Counted from the stretch's first letter, positions 33,275 through 44,210 are shown. The stretch: DNA of 64,000 nt from Triatoma infestans (GCA_011037195.1 JAAEAF010001576.1:124001-188000), one strand, 5' to 3'. Numbers and translations: made by a program. Notes: a model not told the origin generated them from the letters alone.

Positions 33275-34240
33275 CACTCACACAACTTTCTCTTACTCCA
33301 GTTCTCCAAATTATAATTGACAGCTTTTATAGTTTTGTGTACCAAATTTAATGAGATCGTCGAAAACTGAAAAAACTGTTCAGTAAAAGCGCACTTCGGT
33401 TTACTAATTTTCTTGAAACTCGGAATTTTGGCCATGTATTTATTTCTAATTAATGTTTGTTTGGATGATTTAGATTGTATAAATCAAGCTGTGATAGCAC
33501 TTTACGAAAAAAGATAACCCCACCCTCTCCTAAAAGTGCCCTTAAATAAATTTTCCCAGAGAAAATGTTTCAAATAAAAGTTGTAGATCTTTACATGTTT
33601 AGTTTATATACCAAGTTTCAAGAAAATCGTCGGAGCCATTTTTGAGAAAATTGCGAAAAAGGGAAAAAAATCATTTAGTAAAGTGGCAAAGTAAACGCAC
33701 TTCTGGTTATCCGTTTTTTTTTAAACTCGGAATTTCAAGAACATATTTAATTCTAATCAACATCATTTAGATGACAGAATTATATAATAAACTGAAATAG
33801 CACTTTAGTTGAAAACGTAACCCCACCTTTCCCCCAAAAGTGCCCTTAAATGCATTTTCCTGGAGAAATGTTTCAAATAAAAGTTGTGGCTCATTGTATG
33901 TGTGGTTGATGTACGAAGTTTAAAGAAAATCGTCGGAGCCATTTTTGAGAAAATCGCAAAAAAGTAAAAAATCCAACTAGTAAAGTGGTACTTTCGGTTG
34001 AGGAATTTTGTCAGATAACGTACAGTCAGATCCCATGGTGACCTCTAAACGGAATATGAAGTTTCAACTTTCTACGATTTTTCGTTTTTGAGCTCTGCTG
34101 TTCACATACATACATACACACACGCACACAGACACACAGACATTTGCTAAAACCACTTTTTTGGACTCAGGGGACCTCAAAACGGATATTTCCGGTGAAA
34201 ACTCGATATCGAAAATTTTACACGATTACAATACTTCTTC
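33275..34240 (+). repeat. Interspersed ~295-bp-unit repeat, best-preserved copy
   Basis: Units start with 'cagtaaa(a)gcgcactt..ggt', run through aaactcggaatttc, gcccttaaat and aaatgtttcaaataaaagtt (33565 and 33866, 301 bp apart), and finish with atcgtcggagccatttttga. After two units comes a terminal segment: ttctacgatttttcgttttt, a CA-rich microsatellite (34106-34140), then ttttttggactcaggggacc and tatttccggtgaaaactcga near 34200. The same terminal segment ends the copies at 7.5 kb and 58.3 kb. No protein is encoded; the mobilisation mechanism is unknown. Confidence 0.8.
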
Positions 34241-36480
34241 TTAGTAGGAGTAAGAGAAAGTAAAAATAGTAATAATAATAAGTGCGTTTACTGAATTTAT
34301 AATATTAGTTAATCAACGCAAATACAAACAAAAATGCACGGACCTATGCTCGTTAGCAGAGGTGACATTGCTTTGAAAGTAATTACTTATTTAATAATAA
34401 AAATAAATGCAAAACAATTAATTATCTTTAATAGTATATCGAGGGACGGTACAATATAAAGAAGTGGCAGTATTAGCAGTTTATTGGAGGGGGACTGACG
34501 ACACAAGCTCCCAGACCCATCTAAAATGAATGTTTCTGGAAAATGTTGAGATAAAAGTTACAGATCATTGAGCGTGCTAACTACACAGAAAACCGAGTTC
34601 AAAGAAAACTGTTGGACCCATTTTTAACAAAGTTGGATATAATTGAATAATCCATTCAGTAAAACCTGTACTGATTTTAAATAAAACTTGCAATTAGGTT
34701 CGCTGATAGTATCAGAAAGATAATTCTAGTTTGGGGATCAAAATGAATATTCCGTTAGTTACAAAGAAGTAACATTGTTGTTCACAAGTCTCCAATAAAG
34801 TATTCAATTATATCACTCAACTAAGTTGTGAATTAATTTATAATGTTGTTCTGGGAATGTTGTCGCAATCCGAATATCGTCCAATCATGGAAAAACGAAA
34901 TCCAGTCCTTGGAGAACAATATTAATAACTCTCTGAAATGTTCGGAGCATTGAGCAATCCGAAACTCATGACGTTAAACTCATATAGTCCGAATGGCGTA
35001 ATAATTGCTGTTTTCTTTCTATCTTCTTCTCCACTGGTATTTGAAAGAGGCTTTGAATAAATCGATTTCTGAAAAAATTTGGGTACCTTTTAAAATGTAG
35101 GTAGTGTTCAATCTCGTGATCAGATAGCTAACAGGCACTGTGCCATCAATATGGGTTTCCGTCAAAATCCATCAGCTGAAGTGCAACTTTATTTTCATTT
35201 TTTCCAATTTTCTCGAAAATGGCTGCAACAATTTTCCTCAAACTTGGCACACAAACTTCACATATAAAAGGTTTTTGTTGTTAATTGAAACATTTTCCAA
35301 GAAAATTGATTCTATTTTTGGAGGGGCTCTGTAGGGAGTGTGGCTAAACTGTTATTCCAATCAAGTGTATGTTGCTACTAATTTACTATACACCGTAAAT
35401 GCATTGTTGGAATTCAAGTTTGAAGAAAACTGGTTAATCAGAAGTTTTGATCAGAAGAATTGGTTAATTGATAGAGTTTTTGGAATTAACGATTTTCAGG
35501 GCTAATTACACATATATAAATCTGTCACTTTTATTAAAAACATTCAAAAAAGTACTTTCAGGCGGATTTTGGAGGAACAGAGACGTGAAGTTTACATCTA
35601 AGTTGCACAGCAGTTTCTGGGGCTTGAAGACTACGCTGTGGTCTACAACTTAGTTGCCTTCATTATCCTAAAAACCACGTATACAAGTTGCGGTACCCCT
35701 CTATTTATATTTATGTCTGGTATTAAGGGAAAACAAACGTTTAGTAATAATTCCCAGTTCGAAGAATTGTTTTATAAAAGACTAATAAGGGAAACTAGTG
35801 TGAGTGATTCACACCAGAATAATTATATTTTTGATGCTATCCCCAGGATACCCCAGTCACAGGAGCGAGCACACGGCCGATGTGGCCTGCAAACAAAATC
35901 TATTCTTGCGTATTATGTTTAGTTTATGACCACTTACCAGCACTGTCCTCTTGCTGGCTAATAGACCTCGCAGTATTAACACAAATTATCTGAGGTAAAT
36001 GACAGACTATAAATTAACTAAATCACCTAATTGAGTTGCATAATATCTAAGATAATATTTTAAAATTATGTCTTAACTCCTATCTTACATTTAACTCCAG
36101 CTTCTAATCATATGGTTAGAATGATTTAATTTAGTTAACATGGTTACGGATCATTTGAAGAGAAACTGAATCCAGCTGAAATTTCAATGTGTTGTTCAGT
36201 TGTAACAGAACGGCTTTCAGAGAGAACTACCCTCTAGGAAAGTACTGAAAGGCTACGTTTAACTTTAAAAAAGACTACCAAGCAACTTGGTTGTTTTAAA
36301 AAAATTCCAAATTCACATTTCTTCCTTTTCAATATATTTTCTTACTTTCCTTATGCTAGCTACTGCAATGTTCTTAATAATATGTTTAGCTAAGTATTAG
36401 TTTCCCTCTCCACTCTATATTATATTACTGTTCTTACAAATAAAATCAGTCACAGGCCGGTTGTGTTTACGAATTGTGGC
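34241..36480. other. Spacer with diverged repeat fragments and one possible exon
   Basis: Divergent pieces of the ~295-bp family appear at 34490-34650 and 35140-35640 (aaatgttgagataaaagtta; cgaaaatggctgcaacaatt). The plus ORF 35638-35922 has no recognisable domain. The possible small minus exon at 35938-35989 is described separately. Confidence 0.4.
35938..35989 (-). CDS. Possible orphan exon related to exon 2 of the secreted-protein gene
   Basis: On the minus strand an acceptor (TTTACCTCAG) precedes a 52-base open stretch followed by a strong donor (G|GTAAGTG). Read in the same phase as exon 2 of the 30.4-32.4 kb gene, it gives ..CVNTARSISQQEDSA, compared with TNTAQSKLN...DDS there. Both are phase 0 to phase 1. 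I found no matching signal-peptide exon upstream or long exon downstream, so this may be a broken paralog. Short length keeps confidence low. Confidence 0.3.
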
Positions 36481-36484
36481 ATAC

Positions 36485-36643
36485 AACAGCTAAATGTGTC
36501 AGGCAACCTTGCAGCAAACTGGCAATTCTGGAGACAAAAATTTGAAAATTATCTTCAGGCTACTAAAATCTATAACAATCAGAAAGAAGTCAATGTGTTC
36601 AATGCTCCATTTAATCGGGGATGAAGGAATTAGAATATACAAT
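36485..36643 (+). pseudogene. Ty3/gypsy gag relic, left part (split by the Pao/BEL element)
   Basis: Reading NVSGNLAANWQFWRQKFENY in one frame, then LIGDEGIRIYN in another, gives the start of a Gag capsid domain typical of Ty3/gypsy elements of the 'K02A2.6-like' type. It ends exactly at the Pao/BEL insertion point. The right half resumes at 44211. Confidence 0.7.
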
Positions 36644-37555
36644 TGTTCGGCTCCCTTTGAGGGATTAACTCTGCCTCGATATTTTAACTTCGCAATTTTC
36701 CCACGCCTGCCTCTCTCACGCGCCTACTCCGCCCGTGCGTGCGTACGCGTTAATCCGCTTGCCTTTGAAATAATTTCATCGCCCGCATATTTCCCACGCT
36801 TCCCCGCATTTTCCCTCTCTCTCTGTTTTTGGTGGTGGGATTGCCGGCACCTTTCATCTTCGGACTGCGCGCGTTATTTTTGTTTCCCTTACCCTTCAAA
36901 CCTTCTGTATTCCTCAAAAACTTAACTTCACTTCTCTTCTGTGCATCGTCTGGTCAACAGTGTATTGTGCCGTTCTCTTCTCTGTCGCCCGTCTAGTTGA
37001 CCTCAGTTACCGCTTCTTCTTCTGTGGTGTACTGTTCGTCCAGCTCTCGCCTGTGCAACGTGTACTTCCGCTTCTTTCTAAGCAGTTAGACGTGAGTGTA
37101 AAATTCGCCTTATATTGATTCGCCGTATTCGCGCCTTTCGATAACGAATTAATATTCGTTATCTTCTTGAGATACAAGTCGCGTCTTTCCTCGCCAACCT
37201 CTGGAGAATCAGTCACCTTCCGCGCCTGGGCTCTTCTAACACCACCAGCCGTTATCAACAACAGCGTCATCAGCTTACACGGAGCACTCTCACTCCCTTC
37301 CTTTCACCTGAGATCCTTTCTTTCCCACACACACACACGCCCACACAAATACACGTACACGCCACAGCTTCCTCGACCGTTCACCTATCGTCGCAGCTTC
37401 GCCGCTTGCGCATTCAGCTTCACCACTCTCCAGGTAAGTCGCAGCTTCTTCCTTTGCATCTCATTTTGATTTTAATTCTATTTATTTTATTGTTTTTGTA
37501 TTTCACTTCTTGGCGTACGTTCGCCCTCGCTCCTTGGGTGTCTGCCGCGCAGACA
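36644..37555 (+). repeat. 5' LTR of the Pao/BEL element
   Basis: 912 bp, tg...ca type ends. It contains a short ca-rich stretch (about 37328-37352) and the inverted phrase ataacgaattaatattcgtt. Near identical to 43295-44210. The ORFs inside it (for example 36494-36925 and 37167-37469) are also present in the 3' LTR and are not genes. Confidence 0.9.
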
Positions 37556-37609
37556 TTTTTGGTCCTCCGGGCCGGATCCGCATCCGGTGGTTAGTTCGCC
37601 ATCTTTACC

Positions 37610-39252
37610 ATGCCCCGTAAGACGCCTCCCCCCGTCAGCGCCCAGCTGTCGTCTGTCGTCTTTGACAGACTGGTCAAAGAAGCTACGGAAGTGCTCCAGC
37701 AGCTTCTGGACGACCTCTTCGCCAAACGGAAGAGTAACCAACTCTCCCCCCAATGCGCTTTGGGCATGCAACGCCTGGCAGAAGAGGAATTTTCCGCGTT
37801 CCTCCAACGGACGGAGCCCTACCTTCAGGCCTCCAAGCTACCAAGCGACATGTCCGAGGAACGTCTCCTAGCCAAGCGTCGGCAACTCCGCGCCCTGTAT
37901 CACGAAGTGCAGCTTGCACTGTCCGAGGTCTTGTGTCCTCCCGCCTCCGCCTCCGCTTCCGCACCTTCCACTTCCTCTGCCTCCCGTCTTCCAGTTATTC
38001 CCGTTCCCACCTTCTCCGGCGATATCTGTCGCTGGGGGGAATTTCGCGCCTTATTTCAATCGATCGTCATCGACCAGACGTCGCTTTCCGATATCGATCG
38101 CCTGCACTATCTTCATGGGGTGCTAGAGGGCCCCCCCGCGCCATCATCGCCAATATCCCGTTAGTGGACGGTCAATTCGATCGCGCCTGGCACGCTCTGT
38201 GCACGGCGTATGATAACCGCCGGCACTTTGCCGAAACCCTCCTACAGCGCCTCCTCGAGGTTCCTTCCGGCACCCCCCTTTCGTCCGTCCAGAGCCTGGA
38301 ACGGATACTCACTGGCCCTTTGGAAGCCGCTCACGCCCTATTGACCGTGGCCGCCCCAGATCTCGCTTCCTTCCTCATGTTTTCCTTGATCGCCCGCCAC
38401 TTCGACGCCCAGACCCGGGAAGCGTTCGAACTCGAGCATGCGGCTGTCGAGTTCCCCACAGTCACGGACGTTACCGCCTTCCTGCAACGACGCCTACACG
38501 CCTTGCGCCTCATCCCCTCTGCCCCGCGTCGCACCACCCCCTCGTCGCCTCGCTCTCGCGACTCCGTTCCTTCTCGCCCTCCATCCCTGCTGCCGAGGTC
38601 GCCTGGCCTGTCCTCGCCTCCTCGCGCCGCCCGCACTCCCGGCCTCACGTCGCCTAAATCTACCACGGCGACTACATCTCCGTCGCGACCCCGCTCTACC
38701 CCCTTGTGCGCCTACTGCCGTGGCCCAGACCACACTATTCGTCAATGTGTGGCATTCAAATCAATGCCCGTGGGACGTCGCCGCGAGTTTGTTCTGAACC
38801 ACCATGTTTGCCGGAACTGTCTGTCCGATGGTCACCTTCATGAGCGATGCCGCTCAGAACAGCCCACCTGTGCCGACGTCCCACCATACCATCTTGCATC
38901 TCCCTTCCCAAAGCGTCCCCCCTCGTCATCCGTCTTCGCCCGAGCCCTCAATCTCCGCGCCCTTCGCCTCCTCGCTCGCCGCGCCAATCGACGTCTTCCT
39001 CCTCGCACTCACCGCCTCATCCGGAGGCTGAGCGTGGCACCTCCCCGCCTTGTATACGGTGGGCCGACTGCCCATCACCGCCACCTCTCATTGCTGATCC
39101 CAGACCTCAATCGCCTCCCGCCTCCCGTGGACGCACACGTAGTCGGTACCTCTCTGACCCCTCTGTGCAAAATTATTGACCGTCGCTCCCGCTTAACGCT
39201 ACACTTCGCTCGCCTCCACCCGTACTCATGCCCACCGTTCGCCTGCGCCTAG
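37610..39252 (+). pseudogene. Pao/BEL gag, frameshifted
   Basis: From the ATG at 37610 an N-terminal helical region leads to the conserved Gag block LPVIPVPTFSGDICRW..FRALFQ and LHYLHGVLEG, near codons 128-178. The frame then runs out at 38164. In a second frame the protein continues directly (IANIPLVDGQFDRAWHAL...), the break being at a C7 run near 38131-38137. Two zinc knuckles follow: CAYCRGPDHTIRQC (about 38707) and CRNCLSDGHLHERC (about 38812). Beyond them the canonical sequence jumps between frames, with at least one more indel before pol. Gag packages element RNA. Whether the C-run break is a mutation, an assembly error or a programmed shift is open. Confidence 0.75.
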
Positions 39253-42200
39253 AAAATCCTCCGTATGGTGACCTCACTCGCGCCCTCGTCGATTCCGGGA
39301 GTCATGTGACTATCATCACCCGCGCCTGTGCCCAACGCCTTCGTCTACCGCTCCAGCGTTCGGACTCCCGAATCGCCACTCTAGGTTCCCACGCCTCCAC
39401 CCTCTCACATTACCGTGCCACCGTCACCCTTTTGCACCCCGGTGATCCGCCTCGTCTGTCCGTATCCGTGCTGGTGCTTGACCACATCATTCCCCCCACC
39501 CCGCACCAGGCTCTGCCGGTCAACTGGGCCCGGCTGAAGCATCTTCGCCTCGCTGACTGCCGGTTTAACAAACCGGGAGACATTGATGTTCTTCTTGGGA
39601 ATGATGTCCTTCCCCATCTTCTTCTCCCGGGCAGGCTTCCGCCTACCTTGCGTACCCCAGCCGCCTTTCATACCACTCTCGGCTGGGTCCTTTATGGGCC
39701 TTATCGCCCTCTGCCGTATGCGAAACGGGTACGGTTTACCGCATCCACCCGCGACAATGAGCGCCCCCCTTCTAGCGTTTCTCACCAACGCTCCGCGCCA
39801 GCCCCTCCATCGAATTCGCCTCCTGTTGCTGAGGGTCCGTCGAAGGATAGCACCGCCTCACTTCCTGTAGTCCCGGAGACACCCGCCTCGCTCGCCATTC
39901 CTCCGTGCATCTTGCCCCCTTGCTCTTCTCAAGGTGAGGAGGAGGACCTAACTCAGCTCGTCCGCCGCTTCTGGGAGGTCGATAAAGTGCCAGAAAATCT
40001 ACCACTGACCACCGCCGAACGCGCCTGTGAGAACCTCTTCTCCCGCTCCGTCCAACGTTCCGCCAGTGGACGGTATATTGTCTCCCTTCCCCTTATTGAT
40101 GTCAACCTCGGGGTCTCCGTCGCCGTCGCCACCCGCCAGTTCCTCCGATTAGAAAAACGCCTTAATCAAAACCCCGCCTTACGTGACGCATATGTCGAAT
40201 TCATGCGCGACTATTTGGACAGCGGCCACATGGAAGTCGTGCGTCCCGATGACGCGCCGCCCTTTTATTCGCCATACTACATTCCGCATCACGCGGTTCA
40301 TCGCCCAGACGACCCGCCTACTAAGTTGCGGGTCGTGTTCAACGCCTCCTGCGCCTCCTCTAACGGCCGGTCACTGAATGACCTTTTGCTTACCGGCCCA
40401 AAACTTCAGGCCGACATCGCCACGCTTCTTCTGCGCTTTCGCCTTCACGCCTTCGTTTTCACCGCCGACATCCGGCAAATGTATCGCCAGATCCTGGTCA
40501 CTCCCGAGCAGCGGGATTTCCAGCGCATCGTCTGGCGATTCTCCGATCAAGACCCCATTTCGTCCTTCCGCCTAAACACAGTCACCTACGGCGTGTCCTC
40601 CGCGCCCTATCTCGCCCTACGCACCCTTCGCCAACTAGCGACGGATGAAGGGGATAAGCATCCCCACGCCCAGGCCACCCTCCTCCACGACGTGTACGTC
40701 GATGATGTTCTCACCGGCGCTTCGTCAGAGGCTGACGCCCAAGCCCTCCGCGCCCAACTGCAGCAGCTGCTCATGGCGGGCGGGTTCGAGTTGCGGAAGT
40801 GGGCTTCCAACTCTCCCGCCCTCCTGCAAGGCCTTCCGCCTGACCATTGTCGCCTCCCTCCGTCTGAGGACCCCCTCTGTCTGGACCGCGATCCGGTCCT
40901 CAAAATTTTGGGGTTAGGGTGGAACCCTACCGCCGACACCTTTTTCTACGCCGTCCGCCTAAGCACTCCCGCCTCCACCAAACGCACCGTTCTTAGCCAG
41001 ATGGCGCGCATCTTCGACCCCCTCGGGTGGCTCACTCCTGTCACCTTCCGCGCCAAATTGTTCTTTCGCCAGTTATGTCGCCTCCAACTAGAATGGGACC
41101 AAGCCCTTCCCGAGGAGCTCATCGCGCCTTGGCATAATTTTCAGAGTCACCTCCCGGATCTCGGCCACCTGCAAATACCGCGTCTATTGCCCGCCGTGCA
41201 TCCCTCATCGGTTCATCATTTTGTCGGATTCTGCGACGCCTCCGAATCCGGGTACGCCGCAGTCGTGTATCTCCACACCACTACTGCAACCGGCCATCAC
41301 CACGTCCACCTCCTCACCGCAAAATCAAAGGTAGCCCCCAACAAAACCATCTCCTTACCGCGCCTGGAGCTTTGCGGTGCCCATCTCCTCGCCAAGCTGC
41401 TCCACGCCGTCAGCACACGCATGCTCCCCCATCTCGGCGCCTTCATCACCGCGTACTCTGACTCCACGGTCACTCTCGCCTGGATTCGCGGTGAGAGTCA
41501 CCGGTGGAAGACCTTCGTCGGCAATCGTGTCGCCGAAATTCAAGATCTCCTTCCGCCTAACACCTGGCGCCATGTGCCCTCCGAGGATAACCCCGCCGAC
41601 TGCGCCTCCCGCGGATTGCCGCCTCACCATCTGCAGGATCACCCCCTGTGGTGGAAGGGGCCCTCCTGGCTCGCCGCCGCTCCCGCCTCTTGGCCTCACA
41701 CCCCCGCACCGGTTGATGAGACATCTATCGAACAGGAGGCCAAACCCCCGGCCTCGCTGGTGCTCGTCGCCAGCTCCGAAGACGACACCATCTTCCATCG
41801 CTTCTCTTCGCTGATGGCCCTTAAGCGTGTCACCGCCTATTGTCGGCGCTTTTGTTTTAACTGCCGCAACCCCTCCACCCGCCGCATTGGATTTCTCACC
41901 GCCTCTGAGCTTCAAGATGCCACTCTGGCCTTAGTACGCCTGGCCCAATCCACGCACCTGAATAAGGAACTCCAAGAGGCCCGTGACCCGCGATCTCGAC
42001 ATCGTCTTCTGCGCCAATTAAACCTCTTCGTTGATGATGAGCAGGTACTTCGCGTCGGCGGGCGTCTCTCGTCTGCTCCTCTACCATATGGTTTCCGCCA
42101 TCCCGCCTTGCTCCCCAAGAAGCATCTACTCACCCAGCTCATCATCGACGACGCCCACATTCGCCTTCTACACGCCGGAGCTCTCGCCACCCACGCCTAC

Positions 42201-43262
42201 ATTCGCCGCCATTATTGGATCTTGGATGGGCGCAATGTGGTGCGCCATCACATCGGAAAATGTAATCGGTGCTTCACCGCCAAACCGCGCCCCGTCATCC
42301 AACCCATGGGCAATCTCCCCGCCCAACGCGTCACCTCCGCCACCGCCTTCACCGTGACCGGCGTTGACTTCGCCGGCCCATTCGCCATTTCTAGTGCTCG
42401 TCTCCGTGGCGCGGTGGTCACTAAAGGCTACTTGGTGGCGTTCATCTGCTTCACCACCAAAGCCGTGCACTTCGAGATCGCGTCAGAGCTATCTACATCC
42501 GCCTTTCTCGCCGCCTTCCGCCGTTTCACCGCTCGCCGTGGGCTTCCGACCACCATCTTTTCCGACAACGGCACTAACTTTGTCGGAGCCCACAACGAGC
42601 TTCGGGAACTCGGTCGCCTTTTGAGTGACGAACGTCACCAACAGGCGGTCTGTCGCGCTGCCGCTTCCGCTGGCATTGAGTGGAGATTTATCCCCCCGGC
42701 CAGTCCTCATTTTGGAGGCCTCTGGGAAGCGGCTATTAAGTCCGCCAAACACCATCTCACCCGCGTCATTGGTGATCAGCGCCTCACCTACGAGGAGCTA
42801 CTCACCGTGACCACCGACGTCGAGGCGATCTTGAACTCGCGCCCTCTGTGCGCCCTCTCGTCCGACACAAACGACCCGGAACCCCTCACGCCCGGCCATT
42901 TTCTTGTTTTCCGCCCTCTTACCGCGCCTCCTGAGCGCGACGTTACCGCCCTCAATATCAATCGCCTGTCCCGGTGGCAACTGACCCAGCGCATCCAACA
43001 GGACTTTTGGAAGCGCTGGCGTCAAGAGTACCTTCATACCCTCCAACAACGCACCAAGTGGCTCCTCCCCGCTACGGAAGTCGCCCCCGGCACCGTCGTC
43101 ATAGTCCATCAGGACAATGTTCCGCCGCGCCAATGGACTTTAGGCCGCATCGTCGCCCTCCATCCGGGACGTGACTCCGTCAGTCGCGTCGCCGACGTGC
43201 ACACCGCCTCCGGCACCCTCCGCCGTCCTCTCGCCAAACTTTGTCCGCTCCCGACCCAGTGA
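39228..43262 (+). CDS. Pao/BEL Pol polyprotein: protease, RT, RNase H, integrase (intact)
   Basis: One frame of 1344 codons. Domains in order: aspartic protease (DSGS, D22); RT with KLRVVFNAS and the catalytic YVDD at about residues 490-493; RNase H (FCDASESGYAAV near 670, with AYSDSTVTLAW and WRHVPSEDNPADCASRG); integrase zinc domain (H-H ... CNRC, near 1000-1025); and the DDE core with D1047 (GVDFAG), D1113 (SDNGTNF) and E1167 (GLWEAAIK). The C-terminal module typical of Pao integrases follows (LSRWQLTQRIQQDFWKRW, then WTLGRIVALHPG). All catalytic residues are present. The ATG at 39228 is the first in frame, but pol may be expressed with Gag from upstream. Many antisense ORFs here are shadows of its GC-rich codons. 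Confidence 0.92.
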   Translation: MPTVRLRLENPPYGDLTRALVDSGSHVTIITRACAQRLRLPLQRSDSRIATLGSHASTLSHYRATVTLLHPGDPPRLSVSVLVLDHIIPPTPHQALPVNWARLKHLRLADCRFNKPGDIDVLLGNDVLPHLLLPGRLPPTLRTPAAFHTTLGWVLYGPYRPLPYAKRVRFTASTRDNERPPSSVSHQRSAPAPPSNSPPVAEGPSKDSTASLPVVPETPASLAIPPCILPPCSSQGEEEDLTQLVRRFWEVDKVPENLPLTTAERACENLFSRSVQRSASGRYIVSLPLIDVNLGVSVAVATRQFLRLEKRLNQNPALRDAYVEFMRDYLDSGHMEVVRPDDAPPFYSPYYIPHHAVHRPDDPPTKLRVVFNASCASSNGRSLNDLLLTGPKLQADIATLLLRFRLHAFVFTADIRQMYRQILVTPEQRDFQRIVWRFSDQDPISSFRLNTVTYGVSSAPYLALRTLRQLATDEGDKHPHAQATLLHDVYVDDVLTGASSEADAQALRAQLQQLLMAGGFELRKWASNSPALLQGLPPDHCRLPPSEDPLCLDRDPVLKILGLGWNPTADTFFYAVRLSTPASTKRTVLSQMARIFDPLGWLTPVTFRAKLFFRQLCRLQLEWDQALPEELIAPWHNFQSHLPDLGHLQIPRLLPAVHPSSVHHFVGFCDASESGYAAVVYLHTTTATGHHHVHLLTAKSKVAPNKTISLPRLELCGAHLLAKLLHAVSTRMLPHLGAFITAYSDSTVTLAWIRGESHRWKTFVGNRVAEIQDLLPPNTWRHVPSEDNPADCASRGLPPHHLQDHPLWWKGPSWLAAAPASWPHTPAPVDETSIEQEAKPPASLVLVASSEDDTIFHRFSSLMALKRVTAYCRRFCFNCRNPSTRRIGFLTASELQDATLALVRLAQSTHLNKELQEARDPRSRHRLLRQLNLFVDDEQVLRVGGRLSSAPLPYGFRHPALLPKKHLLTQLIIDDAHIRLLHAGALATHAYIRRHYWILDGRNVVRHHIGKCNRCFTAKPRPVIQPMGNLPAQRVTSATAFTVTGVDFAGPFAISSARLRGAVVTKGYLVAFICFTTKAVHFEIASELSTSAFLAAFRRFTARRGLPTTIFSDNGTNFVGAHNELRELGRLLSDERHQQAVCRAAASAGIEWRFIPPASPHFGGLWEAAIKSAKHHLTRVIGDQRLTYEELLTVTTDVEAILNSRPLCALSSDTNDPEPLTPGHFLVFRPLTAPPERDVTALNINRLSRWQLTQRIQQDFWKRWRQEYLHTLQQRTKWLLPATEVAPGTVVIVHQDNVPPRQWTLGRIVALHPGRDSVSRVADVHTASGTLRRPLAKLCPLPTQ

Positions 43263-43280
43263 TCACTGAAGTCAAGTCTT

Positions 43281-43294
43281 CAGGGCGGGCGGGA
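43281..43294 (+). promoter_or_regulatory. Polypurine tract of the Pao/BEL element
   Basis: A G-rich run (agggcgggcggga) directly precedes the 3' LTR, where the plus-strand primer is expected. Confidence 0.5.
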
Positions 43295-44210
43295 TGTTCG
43301 GTCGGCTCCCTTTGAGGGATTAACTCTGCCTCGATATTTTAACTTGGTAATTTTCCCACGCCTGCCTCTCTTACGCGCCTACTCCGCCCGTGCGTGCGTA
43401 CGCGTTAATCCGCTTGCCTTTGAAATAATTTCATCGCCCGCATATTTCCCACGCTTCCCCGCATTTTCCCTCTCTCTCTGTTTTTGGTGGTGGGATTGCC
43501 GGCACCTTTCATCTTCGGACTGCGCGCGTTATTTCCGTTTCCCTTACCCTTCAAACCTTCTGTATTCCTCAAAAACTTAACTTCACTTCTCTTCTGTGCA
43601 TCGTCTGGTCAACAGTGTATTGTGCCGTTCTCTTCTCTGTCGCCCGTCTAGTTGACCTCAGTTACCGCTTCTTCTTCTGTGGTGTACTGTTCGTCCAGCT
43701 CTCGCCTGTGTAACGTGTACTTCCGCTTCTTTCTAAGCAGTTAGACGTGAGTGTAAAATTCGCCTTATATTGATTCGCCGTATTCGCGCCTTTCGATAAC
43801 GAATTAATATTCGTTATCTTCTTGAGATACAAGTCGCGTCTTTCCTCGCCAACCTCTGGAGAATCAGTCACCTTCCGCGCCTGGGCTCTTCTAACACCAC
43901 CAGCCGTTATCAACAACAGCGTCATCAGCTTACACGGAGCACTCTCACTCCCTTCCTTTCACCTGAGATCCTTTCTTTCCCACACACACACACGCCCACA
44001 CAAATACACGTACACGCCACAGCTTCCTCGACCGTTCACCTATCGTCGCAGCTTCGCCGCTTGCGCATTCAGCTTCACCACTCTCCAGGTAAGTCGCAGC
44101 TTCTTCCTTTGCATCTCATTTTGATTTTAATTCTATTTATTTTATTGTTTTTGTATTTCACTTCTTGGCGTACGTTCGCCCTCGCTCCTTGGGTGTCTGC
44201 CGCGCAGACA
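43295..44210 (+). repeat. 3' LTR of the Pao/BEL element
   Basis: 916 bp, matching 36644-37555 apart from a tcgg duplication at the start and a few substitutions (for example cgcaattttc/ggtaattttc and gtgcaacgtg/gtgtaacgtg). Followed by the acaat target duplication. Confidence 0.95.

Larger units (their letters stand above)
36644..44210 (+). mobile_element. Young Pao/BEL LTR retrotransposon
   Basis: The 7.57-kb element is flanked by an exact 5-bp target duplication acaat (36639-36643 and 44211-44215). Two ~0.91-kb LTRs begin tgttcgg and end gcagaca; they differ by a 4-bp tcgg insertion and a handful of substitutions, so insertion is recent. The internal part is strikingly GC-rich against the AT-rich surroundings. 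Pol is a single open frame of 1344 codons, while gag needs frame changes. It sits inside an older Ty3/gypsy relic. Confidence 0.95.

Noticed and set aside
35886..35938. Downstream exon completing the orphan exon at 35.94 kb
   Set aside because: An acceptor (TTTGCAG) exists, but it yields only ~17 residues before a stop and a ~51-base intron; not convincing.
36494..36925. 143-codon ORF starting in the gypsy gag
   Set aside because: Crosses from the gypsy relic into the Pao/BEL LTR; the LTR part recurs at 43344-43580.
37167..37469. 100-codon ORF
   Set aside because: Lies wholly inside the LTR and is duplicated at 43822-44124.
37753..39252. Whole 499-codon ORF as a separate gene
   Set aside because: Only the part after about 38137 matches Gag; the first ~125 codons are out-of-frame reading over the real Gag start.
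41355..41915. Long minus-strand ORFs inside the Pao/BEL pol
   Set aside because: Shadows of GC-rich codons opposite an intact pol; Gly/Arg-rich with no domain.
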